Position numbers and translations under genes: made by a program. A stretch of DNA of 64,000 nt from Platycnemis pennipes. Lineage: Eukaryota; Arthropoda; Insecta; Odonata; Platycnemididae. The notes under the pieces were generated by a model. It was given only the letters and a program-made list of their open reading frames with translations, searched no databases and was not told the DNA's origin. Location: the NCBI GenBank assembly GCA_933228895.1, contig OW121846.1, positions 23,689,088-23,753,087 on the forward strand. Reading direction: 5' to 3'. Positions 42,851 to 53,960 of this stretch are shown piece after piece. Every line of letters starts with the position of its first letter. The first letter of the stretch is position 1.

Positions 42851-44019
42851 AATATTTCATGCTACAAAAATTCGGCATTTACAAAATATCTCAAATTTCG
42901 TTAAAAAAATCGCGTTTCAAAGAAGACACGGTTATTTCGCGATTAAACCCAAAAAGTCGCTTATTTCGTGAATCCTGTCGCAAAAAACGTTTCGTAAAAA
43001 TGTCATGTCCCTATGTATCATTGATATAAAGTTTAATTTTGATTTTACGTTAAATTTGATTTTACACAAGCTTGAAGGCTGACTCCTTGAGTATTCTTAT
43101 GGAATCATTATTTTATTTTACCTGAATTCAATGTAATGATTTTTATCTATTAAGGCTATTTTGGCCCACGGTGAGGCGATCAATTCGATCTTACGAAATG
43201 AAACTACTCATCTTAAGAAACTTAAAATCGGGCAGATTCTTTTCCATCATTAAAGGAAATCTTCAATTTATTGCCGCACTACTGTGAAATTCAACTAACA
43301 AATCGTTTTAATGGTATACACATATGTTTTATTACCACATCTTTCAGCCCGAAAAGTTATGGGTTCAAGGTGTTTACTTGTTTACGCCTTGACAGTTGCA
43401 CCAGAATGCTCATGCAAAGATGCTTTGTGACCTTGAGATAGGAACCCCATCAGCTATTCTGAGTTACGAGATGAAGCTCGCTTTGGAGTCACCTGCAAGC
43501 ACGTGTGTCGTGACACTAGCGCACGTTGTTGAGTGGAATCAAGTACGGACAACGTTTGTCCTCGACTGATGCCAACAACCGAGGTAATTGGGGGGATACG
43601 TGGCATTGTAATATTTTCTAAAACGTCCTAACTGATGGTATCACATGACTAAATTTCGCCTAAATGCTTTGCAATAATTTTATTTTGTAGACACAAGTTC
43701 ACCCACCATCTTCCATATGTACGGGATAGATCTGTTTTGGTTACGTTGTCTGTACTTTCCCAATCTAGAGCTTTAAGTGGAATTAGGCATAAGGTTTGGG
43801 TTACCCAAAAATTAAGTGAATTGGATTGAAAAACCAAGCATTATGACAATGATAGCGAACACAGTATAATTCAAGACAAAGAAATTATTATTTTTAATAA
43901 ATGACAATCACGAGTCATGTTGTTGTATATGCTACTGGCACTGTTTTTACCCTTTTGCGCTGGAGCCTTGCAATGAAAAATGTGAGGGTAAAAATATGTA
44001 TTAAAAGTGCCTTTATTTT
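42851..44019. other. Centre between the two arms of repeat E
   Basis: No gene or identifiable element. Confidence 0.4.
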
Positions 44020-44252
44020 GGGTGAAAATTTAACTAATGAAGGTTTAGTATATTTTTTCATTAGAGTGTACTTGTAGCTTTTAATGTATTGATTTTAGCT
44101 TTAAACATTTTTGAGTTTAGGCGAAAATTGAATTCTGCAGAAATAATATATTCTGATGATAAGATACCTTTTAGCGATTGGTCAGGGAAATTGTTAAGCC
44201 CATCAGGAAAAAGTCAGGGAACTTAAAACTTGGATATCGGTAGCCACCCTGG
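44020..44252 (-). mobile_element. End fragment of transposon A, inverted
   Basis: Reverse complement of 901-1130: 'gtagcttttaatgtattg', 'cattagagtg' and the terminal 'ggtagccaccctg' correspond, with many differences. Only one end is present. Confidence 0.65.
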
Positions 44253-44479
44253 CTAGCACACGCCTTATGAAGATCCATGATCCAGGCCCTGGAAATTCAT
44301 AGGTGTGGTCGCCAGTCATCCTCGCTGCAAGCAAAGATGGCAGTGTGAAAGCCAAACAGCAGGCGATCATCGGTGTTTCAGAACTGCTTCCCCGGTGCAC
44401 GGTTCTTTTCCTACATCTGAACCGGCCAGCCGGTTCTGAAAAAAACCTGAGTCGGAAATCCACCCAGCCTGGGTGATCC

Positions 44480-45540
44480 AAAGACAGAGTAACATTGGAT
44501 CCGGATCGTATATTTTAAATTTTCACGGCCTAGCGATCGAAGCGCCCCGTGAATGGAATGAAGATGCCGTAGATATTGACAAGGAGAGGTGGTGTAAATC
44601 AGATCACGATATTAGATGAAAATTTTCCCATGCAACTATTAGCAAAATAAAAAATATGACCATCCACTGCGCCGGATATTATCGAGAGAAATAATTACAT
44701 AGAATGCCACGTGGGTCACAGGCCTACAGTCACCGGAATGGGGCGGACATTGAGAGCTGGTATCCTAAAGGAAGTTCGATCCCTATCTCAGTTTAATATT
44801 TTCTTCCAGTCATTGCATCAAATTTTTTATCATTCAATTTAAAACCCTTTTGTCTAAATAATCACTTCTTCATACTTTATTGTTTAAAATAGATTTACTT
44901 CAGGTATAATCCAAAGACCCACAGATCATTCAATTCATTCACTACTAAAATCAGATTCAAAGACTATAAATTCACATCCGGCTTAGGCTTAGCGTTCGAA
45001 GCGCCCCATGATTGGGATGTAGGTATAGTAGATACTGACAAGGAGAGGATTTGTAACTTGGGTCACGAAATGGGATAAAAATTTTTTCTCTGCCACTAGA
45101 GCAAAATAGAGAAATATATGTCTTGGCTTTATTCTCCACAGCGCCGGATGCGCGGGAAAAAAAAATAAAAAGCAGAATGTCACGCAGGTCACCTTCATTT
45201 GCCTGACTGGCATGAACTGATGATAGCGTAGTTGTGAAAAATGAGAGCTAGTGTACTGCCAGTCACGACTTCGTTCCTTAACATTGCCTAGGAATACAGT
45301 CCATGCTGTATCCCTAGGGTAATGCAAGCAGGTATTTAAAAAAGTATATAATCAGAAATTTCATGAAAATATGTATGTCAGTAAATTTTACAAAAATAAT
45401 AAAATTTGGTGTAGGTGAAAGTGATTGGAAACATGTTTTATTACAGAATTAAAACCATGGAAACAATATATTAACCTTACAATGTATTTTTGAGTGATGC
45501 ATTTTTAAATCTTGTTGGAGCGATAAAAGTACACCCATCC
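44480..45540. repeat. Repeat family E, right arm (two units, inverted)
   Basis: Matches 41680-42850 in reverse orientation, outer unit to outer unit (45000-45540 with 41680-42240) and inner to inner (44480-44830 with 42450-42850). tRNA-like heads lie on the plus strand near 45225-45290 ('tagcgtagttgtgaaaaatg', then 'gacttcgttcc') and 44745-44790. Confidence 0.65.
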
Positions 45541-46085
45541 ACAATAAAAAGTTACCACCTCGGAGGCCGAATTTTTCTAAGTCCCAAGTTGAAGGAGATT
45601 TGACAACACTGTCCCTTGGCGCAGAGTTTAAATGCCCAGAGCTCTCGCCATTTATTGGGGGTACCCTTCCCTCGAGAACAATTCCCTTTTCGCCCTTTTT
45701 CAAGTGAACAGCCAGGGCAGACCGCCTTGACCCACGACTACGATATCTGCTAGAAGGTGAGTCGCCCGAGACACATAGTTACCCGTGGCCACAGAACGGG
45801 AGAAGGGGCACGAGATGAGTTCCAATCACTTTTCACCACATTTCTAGTAGAAACATAATAGAAAATGACAATCGCTTTATAACCTCTTTCGAAAATACCT
45901 AACATTTATTTCGAGACCACTTTGGAGTCCTATGACAACTGTACGATTTTCCGAGGGTAATGATTTACGTGCTAAATGGTCGTTGTGCTTCCAAGGGTAT
46001 TTAAGAACATAAAATATGCACTGTTCTGGTTGAAGTTTTATGTCCTCTTAACTTAACACTTCAAAACGCCTACATTTATTGATCA
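45541..46085 (-). repeat. Repeat family X, copy 1
   Basis: On the minus strand the segment near 45540-45640 (aatctccttcaacttgggac, ttcggcctccgaggtggtaa) matches 51655-51710; it continues outward from repeat E in the same order as at 51.7 kb, so X and E are parts of one larger element. Cut on the right by the hAT insertion at 46093. Confidence 0.55.
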
Positions 46086-46314
46086 CTAAGTCCAGGGCTG
46101 CTACCAGGTCACTTTTTGTCATCTTTAGTCACTTTTTTAAAATAGGGTCACTTAAATTTACTATTTTACTGCTGAGGTCACTAATAGTCACTTTTTCATT
46201 GTAAATATCAGTTGGTTGTATTTTAATCCCGCTGCGATTGCACAAAACAACTCTGCGACCCTATTGTATGGTATTCATTTTGAGCACTCTCAGTGCAGCA
46301 AGGGAAGAGGGATA

Positions 46315-47235
46315 GGCCCATTACACACTAGGCGAATTTTTCGGACGTGGCTTTTTTGCCGTCAGTGTCGATCCAGTAATGGTGTGAAGAAAACAATGCA
46401 AGCCTTCACGCTAGGCTGTAGAAAAATCAATCGGTAGATTTGCTGCCAAGGTGGGTCGCACTGCCACTACTTGAGTGGTAGTTTTACTGCCACAAGTCAG
46501 TCAGTGGCTCACGTTACCAAATGGAGACTTGCACATTAGGGCGGATTTTCTATCATGTGGAAGCATCCTAGACATCCTTGAGAGTTTTTTGTGGTGTGCC
46601 TAATTTTGGAAGATAATTGAAATCATCGATAGTGATTTATTCATTTCTTTGGTGGAAGCAAGACCCGACCTTTGACAATGACAAAATAGACATTCGATAA
46701 TAATTGAAAAATAGTGTTGACATTCATTAAATCTTCAAATAAGAGTGCAAAATTCTCAACCTCTGCTCTTCTCTGGTTTATTGGATGGTTCCAAATAAGG
46801 AAATTGTTTCTTTTCCTATTCCTCCAGCGATGATATAGAAGCAGAGCAAGAGGTTTTTGTTGGTCATTTTATGCTTGAAAAATAAAATTATTTTAGAATA
46901 CTAGGAAGATCAATGCAGTAATAAAAAATAATTAAAAAAAGCAATTAAGGTCAGCTTTATCACAAACTTGACACTGTGAAATTTCTGTAAATTGCTGCAG
47001 TACTATTAACAGGTATTCTCTAGAACCTTCCAACTCGAGTTTACTCTCTGGCTATAAAGAGGCACATCTGGTATCCATTACACTTGGTACCCTACAATGT
47101 AAAAGAGACTCTTTTTACTCAAATTGCCCTGGCTATGCCAACTTCAGAGGTTGCATGGTTATTTACAGCTCAAGTGTGTAAGCACAATTTGGTCAAAGTG
47201 CCACCTCGGTAAATTCGCCTAGTATGTGACGGGCC
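46315..47235. mobile_element. Element nested in the hAT transposon, 921 bp
   Basis: Left end GGCCCATTACACACTAGGCG; right end on the minus strand GGCCCGTCACATACTAGGCG; both flanked by ATA (46312-46314 and 47236-47238). The termini agree at 17 of 20 positions. A three-base duplication suggests a PIF/Harbinger relative, but no transposase was seen. Confidence 0.65.
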
Positions 47236-47519
47236 ATATGTCCAGTAAACATCATGCAGTGAGCTAGCAACACACACTGCCATCTCATCCTAGGGGTAGT
47301 TGTTGCACCATCCTTCTGCACTATTGTTTTGGTCAGCAAAGACTATTGTTTCTCGGTATTTTTCTGCTGTCTCCAATAGAAGGTATGCATCCTATATTTT
47401 GTGACTGTCAGTGTTGTAGTGCGAGTGTGTCATTATGACAGTTATTTTTCTCTGCTCCTTTTGTACAATTATAAGATTTTCGGTTTGGTTATCGTTGCTT
47501 TCCAGCTTTGTCAGCAAAG

Positions 47520-48596
47520 AGTTCATGCCACGTTGCAAGGTTAACAACAAGCTTCTATCCAGGGACAATGGGCAGGTGCATAATGGGGCACAGAGGAGGT
47601 TGATGTTGTGCACTTTTGCTGGGTGTGCATAAGTCGCCCCAATGTCAATAAGAAGGGTCATGCTGTGCAGCAGCACGTCAAAACACGAGAGCACATTCAG
47701 CAGGTAGCAGCCAAACTTAGCATAGGCCAGCTACATCTGAAATCTTCATCCAACAACAATGCAGACAGCATCGAACCTTGCAATGCTGCTCCATTGGTTG
47801 TCGGTCCGCACAGCTTTCGTGATGATGTCACCAAAGCAGAAATCTTTGGAGTTAGAAGACGTCTTCAAACCTGAGAATCTTCTTCCAGCTGCTGATGTCC
47901 TTGTGGGAGAAGACATTCGCGTGGCCCTGAACCAATCAATATTCAGCAAAAAGCAGAAATTATTACTCCTAGACCATGCTCGCAAGTACTGTGTGGAGGC
48001 ATGCAAATATATCCGGGAACAAAGTTCCTTTAAATCTATGGATTCTTTCTTGAAGAGCTGTGGATGTCTGCATCCAGAGGAGAGAACTTCAGAGAACAGC
48101 GTAGGGGACATAGTGTGGGTGGCTAAAGTGATGCCATGGCCGATTGCATCAGACTGACTAGTTGATGAGTGGAAGCTCTTGCAGCTAGAGAAGGATGAAG
48201 ATGACTCTAGAAATAACCATATCGATCAGTATTGGTTCAGTTTTTATCTACTTGCACTGCTTCCAGTGAATTAAAGAACCCTACTGTCTCGAAGTTGGTG
48301 ACATATGACAGAACTGCGATGTCTGATCGTACTCGAAAACAATATTTTGTAAAAAGAGGATTGAGAGGGGAAGAGGAGCGTGCTTCTGCTATGGTGAACA
48401 GACTATTTGATGAAGCCAATATGATTCTTAAGAATGCCATTGCTAAGAAGAAAATTGAAGATATTGCCCTTGCCCAAGTGATGTTTGAAGGCATGGCTGC
48501 CATTCGCAGAGATACACCAACTTCTTATAAGCACACCACTGTTGTTGAAAAAGCAGTACAAAAAAGAAAATCTGACCTCATATCAGAATTCTAGCA
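47520..48596 (+). pseudogene. hAT transposase relic
   Basis: From about 47526: KEFMPRCKVNNKLLS in one frame, then NVNKKGHAVQQHVKTREHIQ (a zinc-finger-like 'HVKT..H' element) and SFRDDVTKAEIF, typical of the start of a hAT protein, then FKSMDSFLKSCGCLHPEE, and finally SELKNPTVSKLVTYDRTAMS followed by a coiled tail LFDEANMILKNAIAKKKIED (48232-48594). 'YPTVSKLV' with an abundant Lys/Glu tail marks the C-terminal region. Frameshifts at about 47640, 47880 and 48160 break it. The family call depends on the surrounding termini as much as on the protein. Confidence 0.6.
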
Positions 48597-49077
48597 AAAG
48601 AAAATATGGAACAACAATCCGTAATGTTGAGTATTTCCTTCCTCATGCTAAAGCTGACAATCTTTGTTTTTGGAAAAGAATTTTTTTATGCAATGTATCA
48701 TTTCATTTAATTTTATTTTCAAAATTGAAAATTTGTATTTTTTCTCTTTTGTTTATGTTAATTTGCTCAAAAAACATATTTAACCCAAGTTGTCCTGTTT
48801 TTGTTCCTCCTATTACTCTCATCTCCTAAGTCCAAAGGTAGGAAATGTTTATTCATGCTTGATGACCAATATTCTCTAATTTTGGTCACTTTTAGGTCAA
48901 TTGTTGGTCGTTTTTTGGTCACTATTTGGTCGCTAGTTGGTCACTACTTGGTCATTATTTCACCAAGGAAAAGTCACTAAAGTTACTATTATTTAGGTCA
49001 CAGGCTGGTAGCAGCCCTGCTAAGTCACCAATTCACTCAGATTCATCCAACATTGCAGAATTACACGTCTTGTCCTT

Positions 49078-49845
49078 TTTTATATTTCAAGTAGCATATA
49101 CTGCGATATGAATTGCCGATGAGTATTCATTCTAAGAAATAACCAGGTGTACGCGAGAGTACAAAGATTTTTAAATATTTCCGCGATAATTTTTCCTCAT
49201 TTCTTACCCAACTAAGCTTGAAACTTAATACTTATATGCCATAAAGACGTCCAATACGTCTTCTCTATTGTTGTTGAAATCTGCCTGTAACAGTTGTAGC
49301 CCATTTACAATACTAGTGCATTTTTTGAGATCTTATCTCGAATATTTTATGTTCTCATCATTTTCTACGACGAAATAAAAGATAAAACGGAGTATTTAGG
49401 AATGTTTTGGGAACGCTTTTGACTAAGACATATCGACATCTCGAATATTTTATGTTCTCATCATTTTCTACGACGAAATAAAAGATAAAACGGAGTATTT
49501 AGGAATGTTTTGGGAACGCTTTTGACTAAGACATATCGACGGTGTTAATGACAGCTCTTGCTTCGAGCTCTTTAGATATGGGTCGTCACTCTCTCAGCAG
49601 TCGTGAAACCTACGCGATCATCTTCGAGGTAGTATCGGAGCAGCAATCGAAATCAAGGCTGCTTTTTGGTAGGCCTCTCTCTCGGAGCCGATTGTCACAG
49701 GGCACCCTTGCGGTCCTCCCCCCTACTGCAAAAATCCCTGTCCACCTTTGTCAGTCCAAAGAGAGGAAAAACCCGCCATGCTTTACCTGCTCCTTAAATG
49801 CCCATTGCGCTTGGGCCCTGAAAGAGACTTGAACCGGTAGGAAGA
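49078..49845 (+). repeat. Repeat family X, copy 2
   Basis: Matches 50855-51600 over most of its length: 'gcatatactgcgatatgaat', 'cgtcttctctattgttgttg', 'cgacgaaataaaagataaaa' and 'gtcacagggcacccttg' recur in order. It follows the hAT insertion and represents the other side of the interrupted X/E element or a tandem unit. Confidence 0.7.
49335..49540 (+). repeat. Perfect 103-bp tandem duplication
   Basis: The block starting 'atctcgaatattttatgttc' at 49335 is repeated without visible change from 49438 to 49540. Copy X3 at 51.2 kb has only one unit, so the duplication is younger than the split of the two X copies, or an assembly artefact. Confidence 0.9.
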
Positions 49846-50854
49846 AGACCCGAGGTGCCGTGGATGGAGAGGTGGGTGTCATAAAACTTGTCGGGGATGA
49901 TTCCTAAGGTGAAAAAATGTACGCATCCAGACCCATTTCCCGTCGTGGCATTATTTAAGAATAGGGCCTCAGCGAAGTGGTCCGTGGTTACTTATCGCCC
50001 ATATCTGGGCATGTAGTTTCCTTGGAGAGGGAGAGAGGGGAAGGAGTGTGTAGTGGCTGGGTAAACCCAGAACCCAAGGACATAAATCATGAGAAGACTC
50101 GAGTAATGAAATTTTGCATGCATGAAGGGTGATTTTAATTTAGAAGAGAGGGGTTAGATCATAGAGAAGGGGGAGTAATGTAGTATCCCGGTTAGTATGA
50201 AAAGGAGTATTCTGCCTGCATTGAAGTCCGAAGGAGAATTATGTTGGTTAAAGAGACGTTTCGTCAAAGAGGGGGATAAATGACAGGCTTGGTTGACTCG
50301 TCTTCTAGCAGATATCGTGGACAAGGCAGCTTCATTCATTTATTGCTCTCTTTTCCATACCTCAGTTGATGATTTTAAGCATAAGCTTTGCAGCATGAGA
50401 GATTCAGTTGTCTTCGCATTCTCTTGTTACTCTAGTTTCTGTTTTAGATGTCAACACAGTTTCTACGAAATCCTCCGACAACATATTCTCTCGCATATCC
50501 CACGGGCGAGTCCATAAAAATCTTCTAGGCCTTTTTGCACAGTCGTTCAGTAATTCCACGTATTCCTTCTAATTACGTTGATTGTGTTCTGGTCACATTG
50601 TAAAATTACCCGTCTTGTCCTCAATACACATTTCCGTTTAACAATACCAGAAAACATTATAACCTTTAAGTAGAGGGCGATTATTTCCCTCTGCGCTTTG
50701 CGCCACGCAGTACTCAAATACGGACTGCTGGGTTTCGAACCGGGACCTTCGAATAGGAAAACACTTAAAGAGTTTTGACCAATGCATTTACGAAACGTTC
50801 AATCTGTTCCTAATAATCTCCTTAACACTTCATTTATTAAGTGAGTTTTTTTAT
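49846..50854. other. Sequence between two X copies, with a tRNA-like motif
   Basis: No gene. On the minus strand around 50760-50725, AGGTCCCGGTTCGAAACCC is a good pol III B box (GGTTCGAAACC); an A box is not obvious. Confidence 0.4.
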
Positions 50855-51745
50855 ATTTGAAATAGCATATACTACGATATGAATTGCCGATGAGTATTCA
50901 TTCTAAGAAATAACCAGATGAGTATGCGAGAGTGCGAGGATTGTGTGTAATTTGAAAAAAATTATAAATATATCCGCGATAATTTTTCCTCATTTATTAC
51001 CCAATTAAGCTTGGAACTTAACACTTATATTCCGTAAAGACATCCAATACGTCTTCTCTATTGTTATTGAAATTGTATGTGTCAGTTGTAGCGTAAGTAT
51101 TTTTGCCATTTACCATACAAGCGCAGTTTTCGAGCTCATCGCGCAGTCAAATAAAATTCACCGATAATTTAAAAATAACACCGATCATTAACAGATATAT
51201 AAATGCAGATAACAATAATCATCTATGTTATTCATGTTATATGATCAAATTATTTCGTACGACGAAATAAAGGCAAAAACTGAGTATTTTGGAACGTTTT
51301 GGAAATGACATAGACTAAAAAATATCAACTGTGTTAGTGACAACTCTTGCTTCGAGCTGCATTTACTAATGGGTAGTCACTCTCAAGAGCCGTAGTCGCG
51401 GAAACCTACGCGACCTATCTTCAAGGGAGTAACTCCAAGCAGCAATCTAAAAGAAGGCTTTTTTCGGGAGGCTTCACTCCTTGGAGCCGAGTAATTGTCA
51501 CAGGGCACCCTTGTGGCCCTCCCCCTCCAAAAATCTCTCTCCAGGTCATTGAGGAAGGGTCTCATCCCAAACCATGGCAAGGGTAGAAGAACCGTGCCTC
51601 TGTCTTGCGGGTTTTTCGTGGTCGGGGCATTTAAAGGGAGAGAGCTGCACTGTTGTCAAATCTCCTTCCACTCGGAACTTAGAAAAATTCGGCCTCCGAG
51701 GTGGTAACTTTTTACTGTGGACGGGTGTACAAAAAGGTAGTATCC
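50855..51745 (+). repeat. Repeat family X, copy 3
   Basis: About 1.78 kb downstream of copy 2 in the same orientation. Ends with 'ttcggcctccgaggtggtaa', shared with copy 1, and runs into repeat E. Confidence 0.7.
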
Positions 51746-52060
51746 ACATGCCTACAAGGGTTGAAAATTAAGGATGATAAAATTTTTGATTCAATGGCTG
51801 AATGAAAATTTTTAACAGCCATATGAATTGAACTTCATTATCTGCAGTACTACCTTACTCTGCTATGGTCAGCTTACCTGAGTGCGGAGATGCAGGCTCC
51901 CCACATGTCATTCTACCCTTTTTATTGCAAATAATGGAGAAAAAAGCCAATTCACATATTTCTGTATTTTGCTTCTAGTAGCATGAAAAAGAGCATCTCA
52001 TTTCATGATCCGAGTTACAGATCCTCTCTTTACGAGTATAAAGCTCACAAATATCAATTT
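51746..52060 (+). repeat. Repeat family E, single unit
   Basis: 'tgaaaatttttaacagcc', 'gaagttcaattcatatggc'-like head and 'catttcatgatccgagttac' match unit 41680-42200, in the same order. Confidence 0.55.
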
Positions 52061-52774
52061 AAAGGTTATTATTAATAAGACACTGCAAAGTTACTAGTTT
52101 AGCATCTTGAAATATTCTATAATAATTTTATCATCTTAAAAATTGAATCCGTAGATATTCCATATTTCGAATCTCCTGATCACCTTAAAAAGTTTTTGTT
52201 TCTAAAAAAATAAAGTGAAAGCATTCAAGGATTTTAATAACAACAGCAACCCAAGTTAATGTAAACTCATTAATGACAATCGTGTGCTGAATTAATTTTA
52301 GGTTTTTGATTTTGTTTTTTATTTAACGTTTTATATCATATTATTCTTGGCATTTGATATGCTCAGAAGCCTTTATTCTATAATTACTTAATTATAATGG
52401 TGATTGTCATTTGAACAAGTTTGTACACTTCCGGAAATACTTCCTCCAAACCGACAGTGTGAAGTGACGTTGTAAATTCTCAACACTGTCATTGTGCATT
52501 ACTGAGTCGTTAAAGAAGATGCACTGTTAACATCTCAACTTTGTGAAATCAAAGAAGTTCCCTTAGCTAATATAAGTGAAATACGTAGCTTAGTTTTAAA
52601 CTTGAAAATTCTTCTTATAAAATTTGGTTTTGAAATTTTTTAAGCAGGTTTAAAGGTTAAAGGGTTAACAAGTTTTATTGTTTTCATATCTGTAAGTCAG
52701 TGTGGAATGTTCACTCCAATGGACGGATGGTGGAATGTGACACCAATGCTTTTAAAATAAACTATTGAACTAAA
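52061..52774. other. Unassigned AT-rich sequence
   Basis: Nothing recognised. Confidence 0.4.
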
Positions 52775-53870
52775 CTAAAAAAATATAACTGATGTGATAT
52801 CTGATCATCTTCTTGTTTTCCCCCAAAGCAGTATCAAGCTTTATTATTTGTCCCACTGGAGAGTCAATCTGGTCAAAAGTAATTAAATTTACCTTTCTCC
52901 AAGCATTTTCAAATGCTTCTCTTCTGAGGTTTGTCAGACAAACAAAAAATTTCTCTACCTTGCAAACTTTCATGCCGTCTATTTTTTTTGTTTTGAAGCA
53001 TTTGGAATAGCAAATCAGACTAAGGAAATACATAAGAATTGAGTTAGCAAAAATTAAAAATAAAAATTATTTAAAGTTGATGGTAGGCCTCACGAGATAC
53101 GCATTGCCTCTGAATCTCATGACGCGTCAACATATTATGCAATTGAATGTAGTAAATTGTGTTATTCATTTCAGTATTCACACATAGTCTCAAACTGTCT
53201 TTTATTTTAATTCCATATTGTTGAAGCTAATTTCAGAAACTTTTTCTGTAGCTCTGCATCTAGTGATGCCATTATTTTAGTTGATTTAGAAAAGAAACTT
53301 CTAAATGCGGAAAATATTTTATGCAGCTTTATATCTTTGAGAAATTGGGATAATACAAAATTTAGTTTATGGCCATAACAGCAAACAAAAATTGCATGAG
53401 GGCATGTCTAATACTGTCATCTGAATGCCGCTCTGTTTGCCACACCGTATATTATACACTGCACTGTATATTTTGCATTTCAATTCACATAAAACATCAA
53501 AAACATGTCGAGCCTAGGAGCTGATGGGCTGTTCCCCACAACTTTAAAAGACTAAAATGTTTCCTAATATTCCCACTATTCGTAGCATAGTGCAATATTG
53601 TGGATGATTTAGATTCAGTATCAATATTTGCTGTTTCTTCTAGAGTGATTGCTATGAAATTTTTCCAAACAAACTTCCTTTTTTATTTAACTAACCATTA
53701 GATGTGAAATGGATGATAGTAGATCATTTTGAATATCACTACATATAAAAAAAAGATAATTAACTTCTTCAGATGATTTTTCAGTTAGCTAACTAAATCT
53801 CCAAGTTCTTGAAGCAATTCAATTTAATTTTCTCTATTTGAGCAATATCTGCCTCATTATACCTCGAATA
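52775..53870 (-). pseudogene. ZMYM1-type hAT transposase relic (tentative)
   Basis: On the minus strand, scattered pieces resemble the 'hAT/zinc finger MYM-type 1-like' proteins of arthropods: IRHALMQFLFAVMAINFVLS (corresponding to 'CxxHxLNL') near 53405-53345, and KDIKLHKIFSAFRSFFSKST near 53350-53280, with stop codons throughout. The 87-codon frame at 53033-52770 (ENAWRKVNLITFDQIDSPVG) may be its downstream extension. No ends identified. Confidence 0.35.
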
Positions 53871-53876
53871 GCAATA

Positions 53877-53960
53877 CAGTGGAACCGCGGTAGTACGAGT
53901 ATGGCCTATTGCGAGACCCCCACCATTACGAGAGATTGCAGGGGCACCGTCAATTGACCC
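53877..53960 (+). mobile_element. Terminus of a pogo/Tigger-like element
   Basis: TA followed by CAGTGGAACCGCGGTAGTAC, the usual start of this group, then 'tacgagagattgcagggg'. The other end was not found within the next 1 kb. Confidence 0.5.

Larger units (their letters stand above)
46093..49019 (+). mobile_element. hAT transposon, 2.9 kb, nearly complete
   Basis: Ends CAGGGCTGCTACCAGGTCAC and (minus strand) CAGGGCTGCTACCAGCCTGT, a 14-base perfect inverted terminus. 'Ctaagtc' occurs directly outside each end (46086-46092 and 49020-49026), the remains of the hAT target duplication. 'ggtcactatttggtcgc' words crowd the right subterminal region and similar ones the left. It contains a transposase relic and a nested 0.9-kb element, and it interrupts repeat X. 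Confidence 0.85.
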
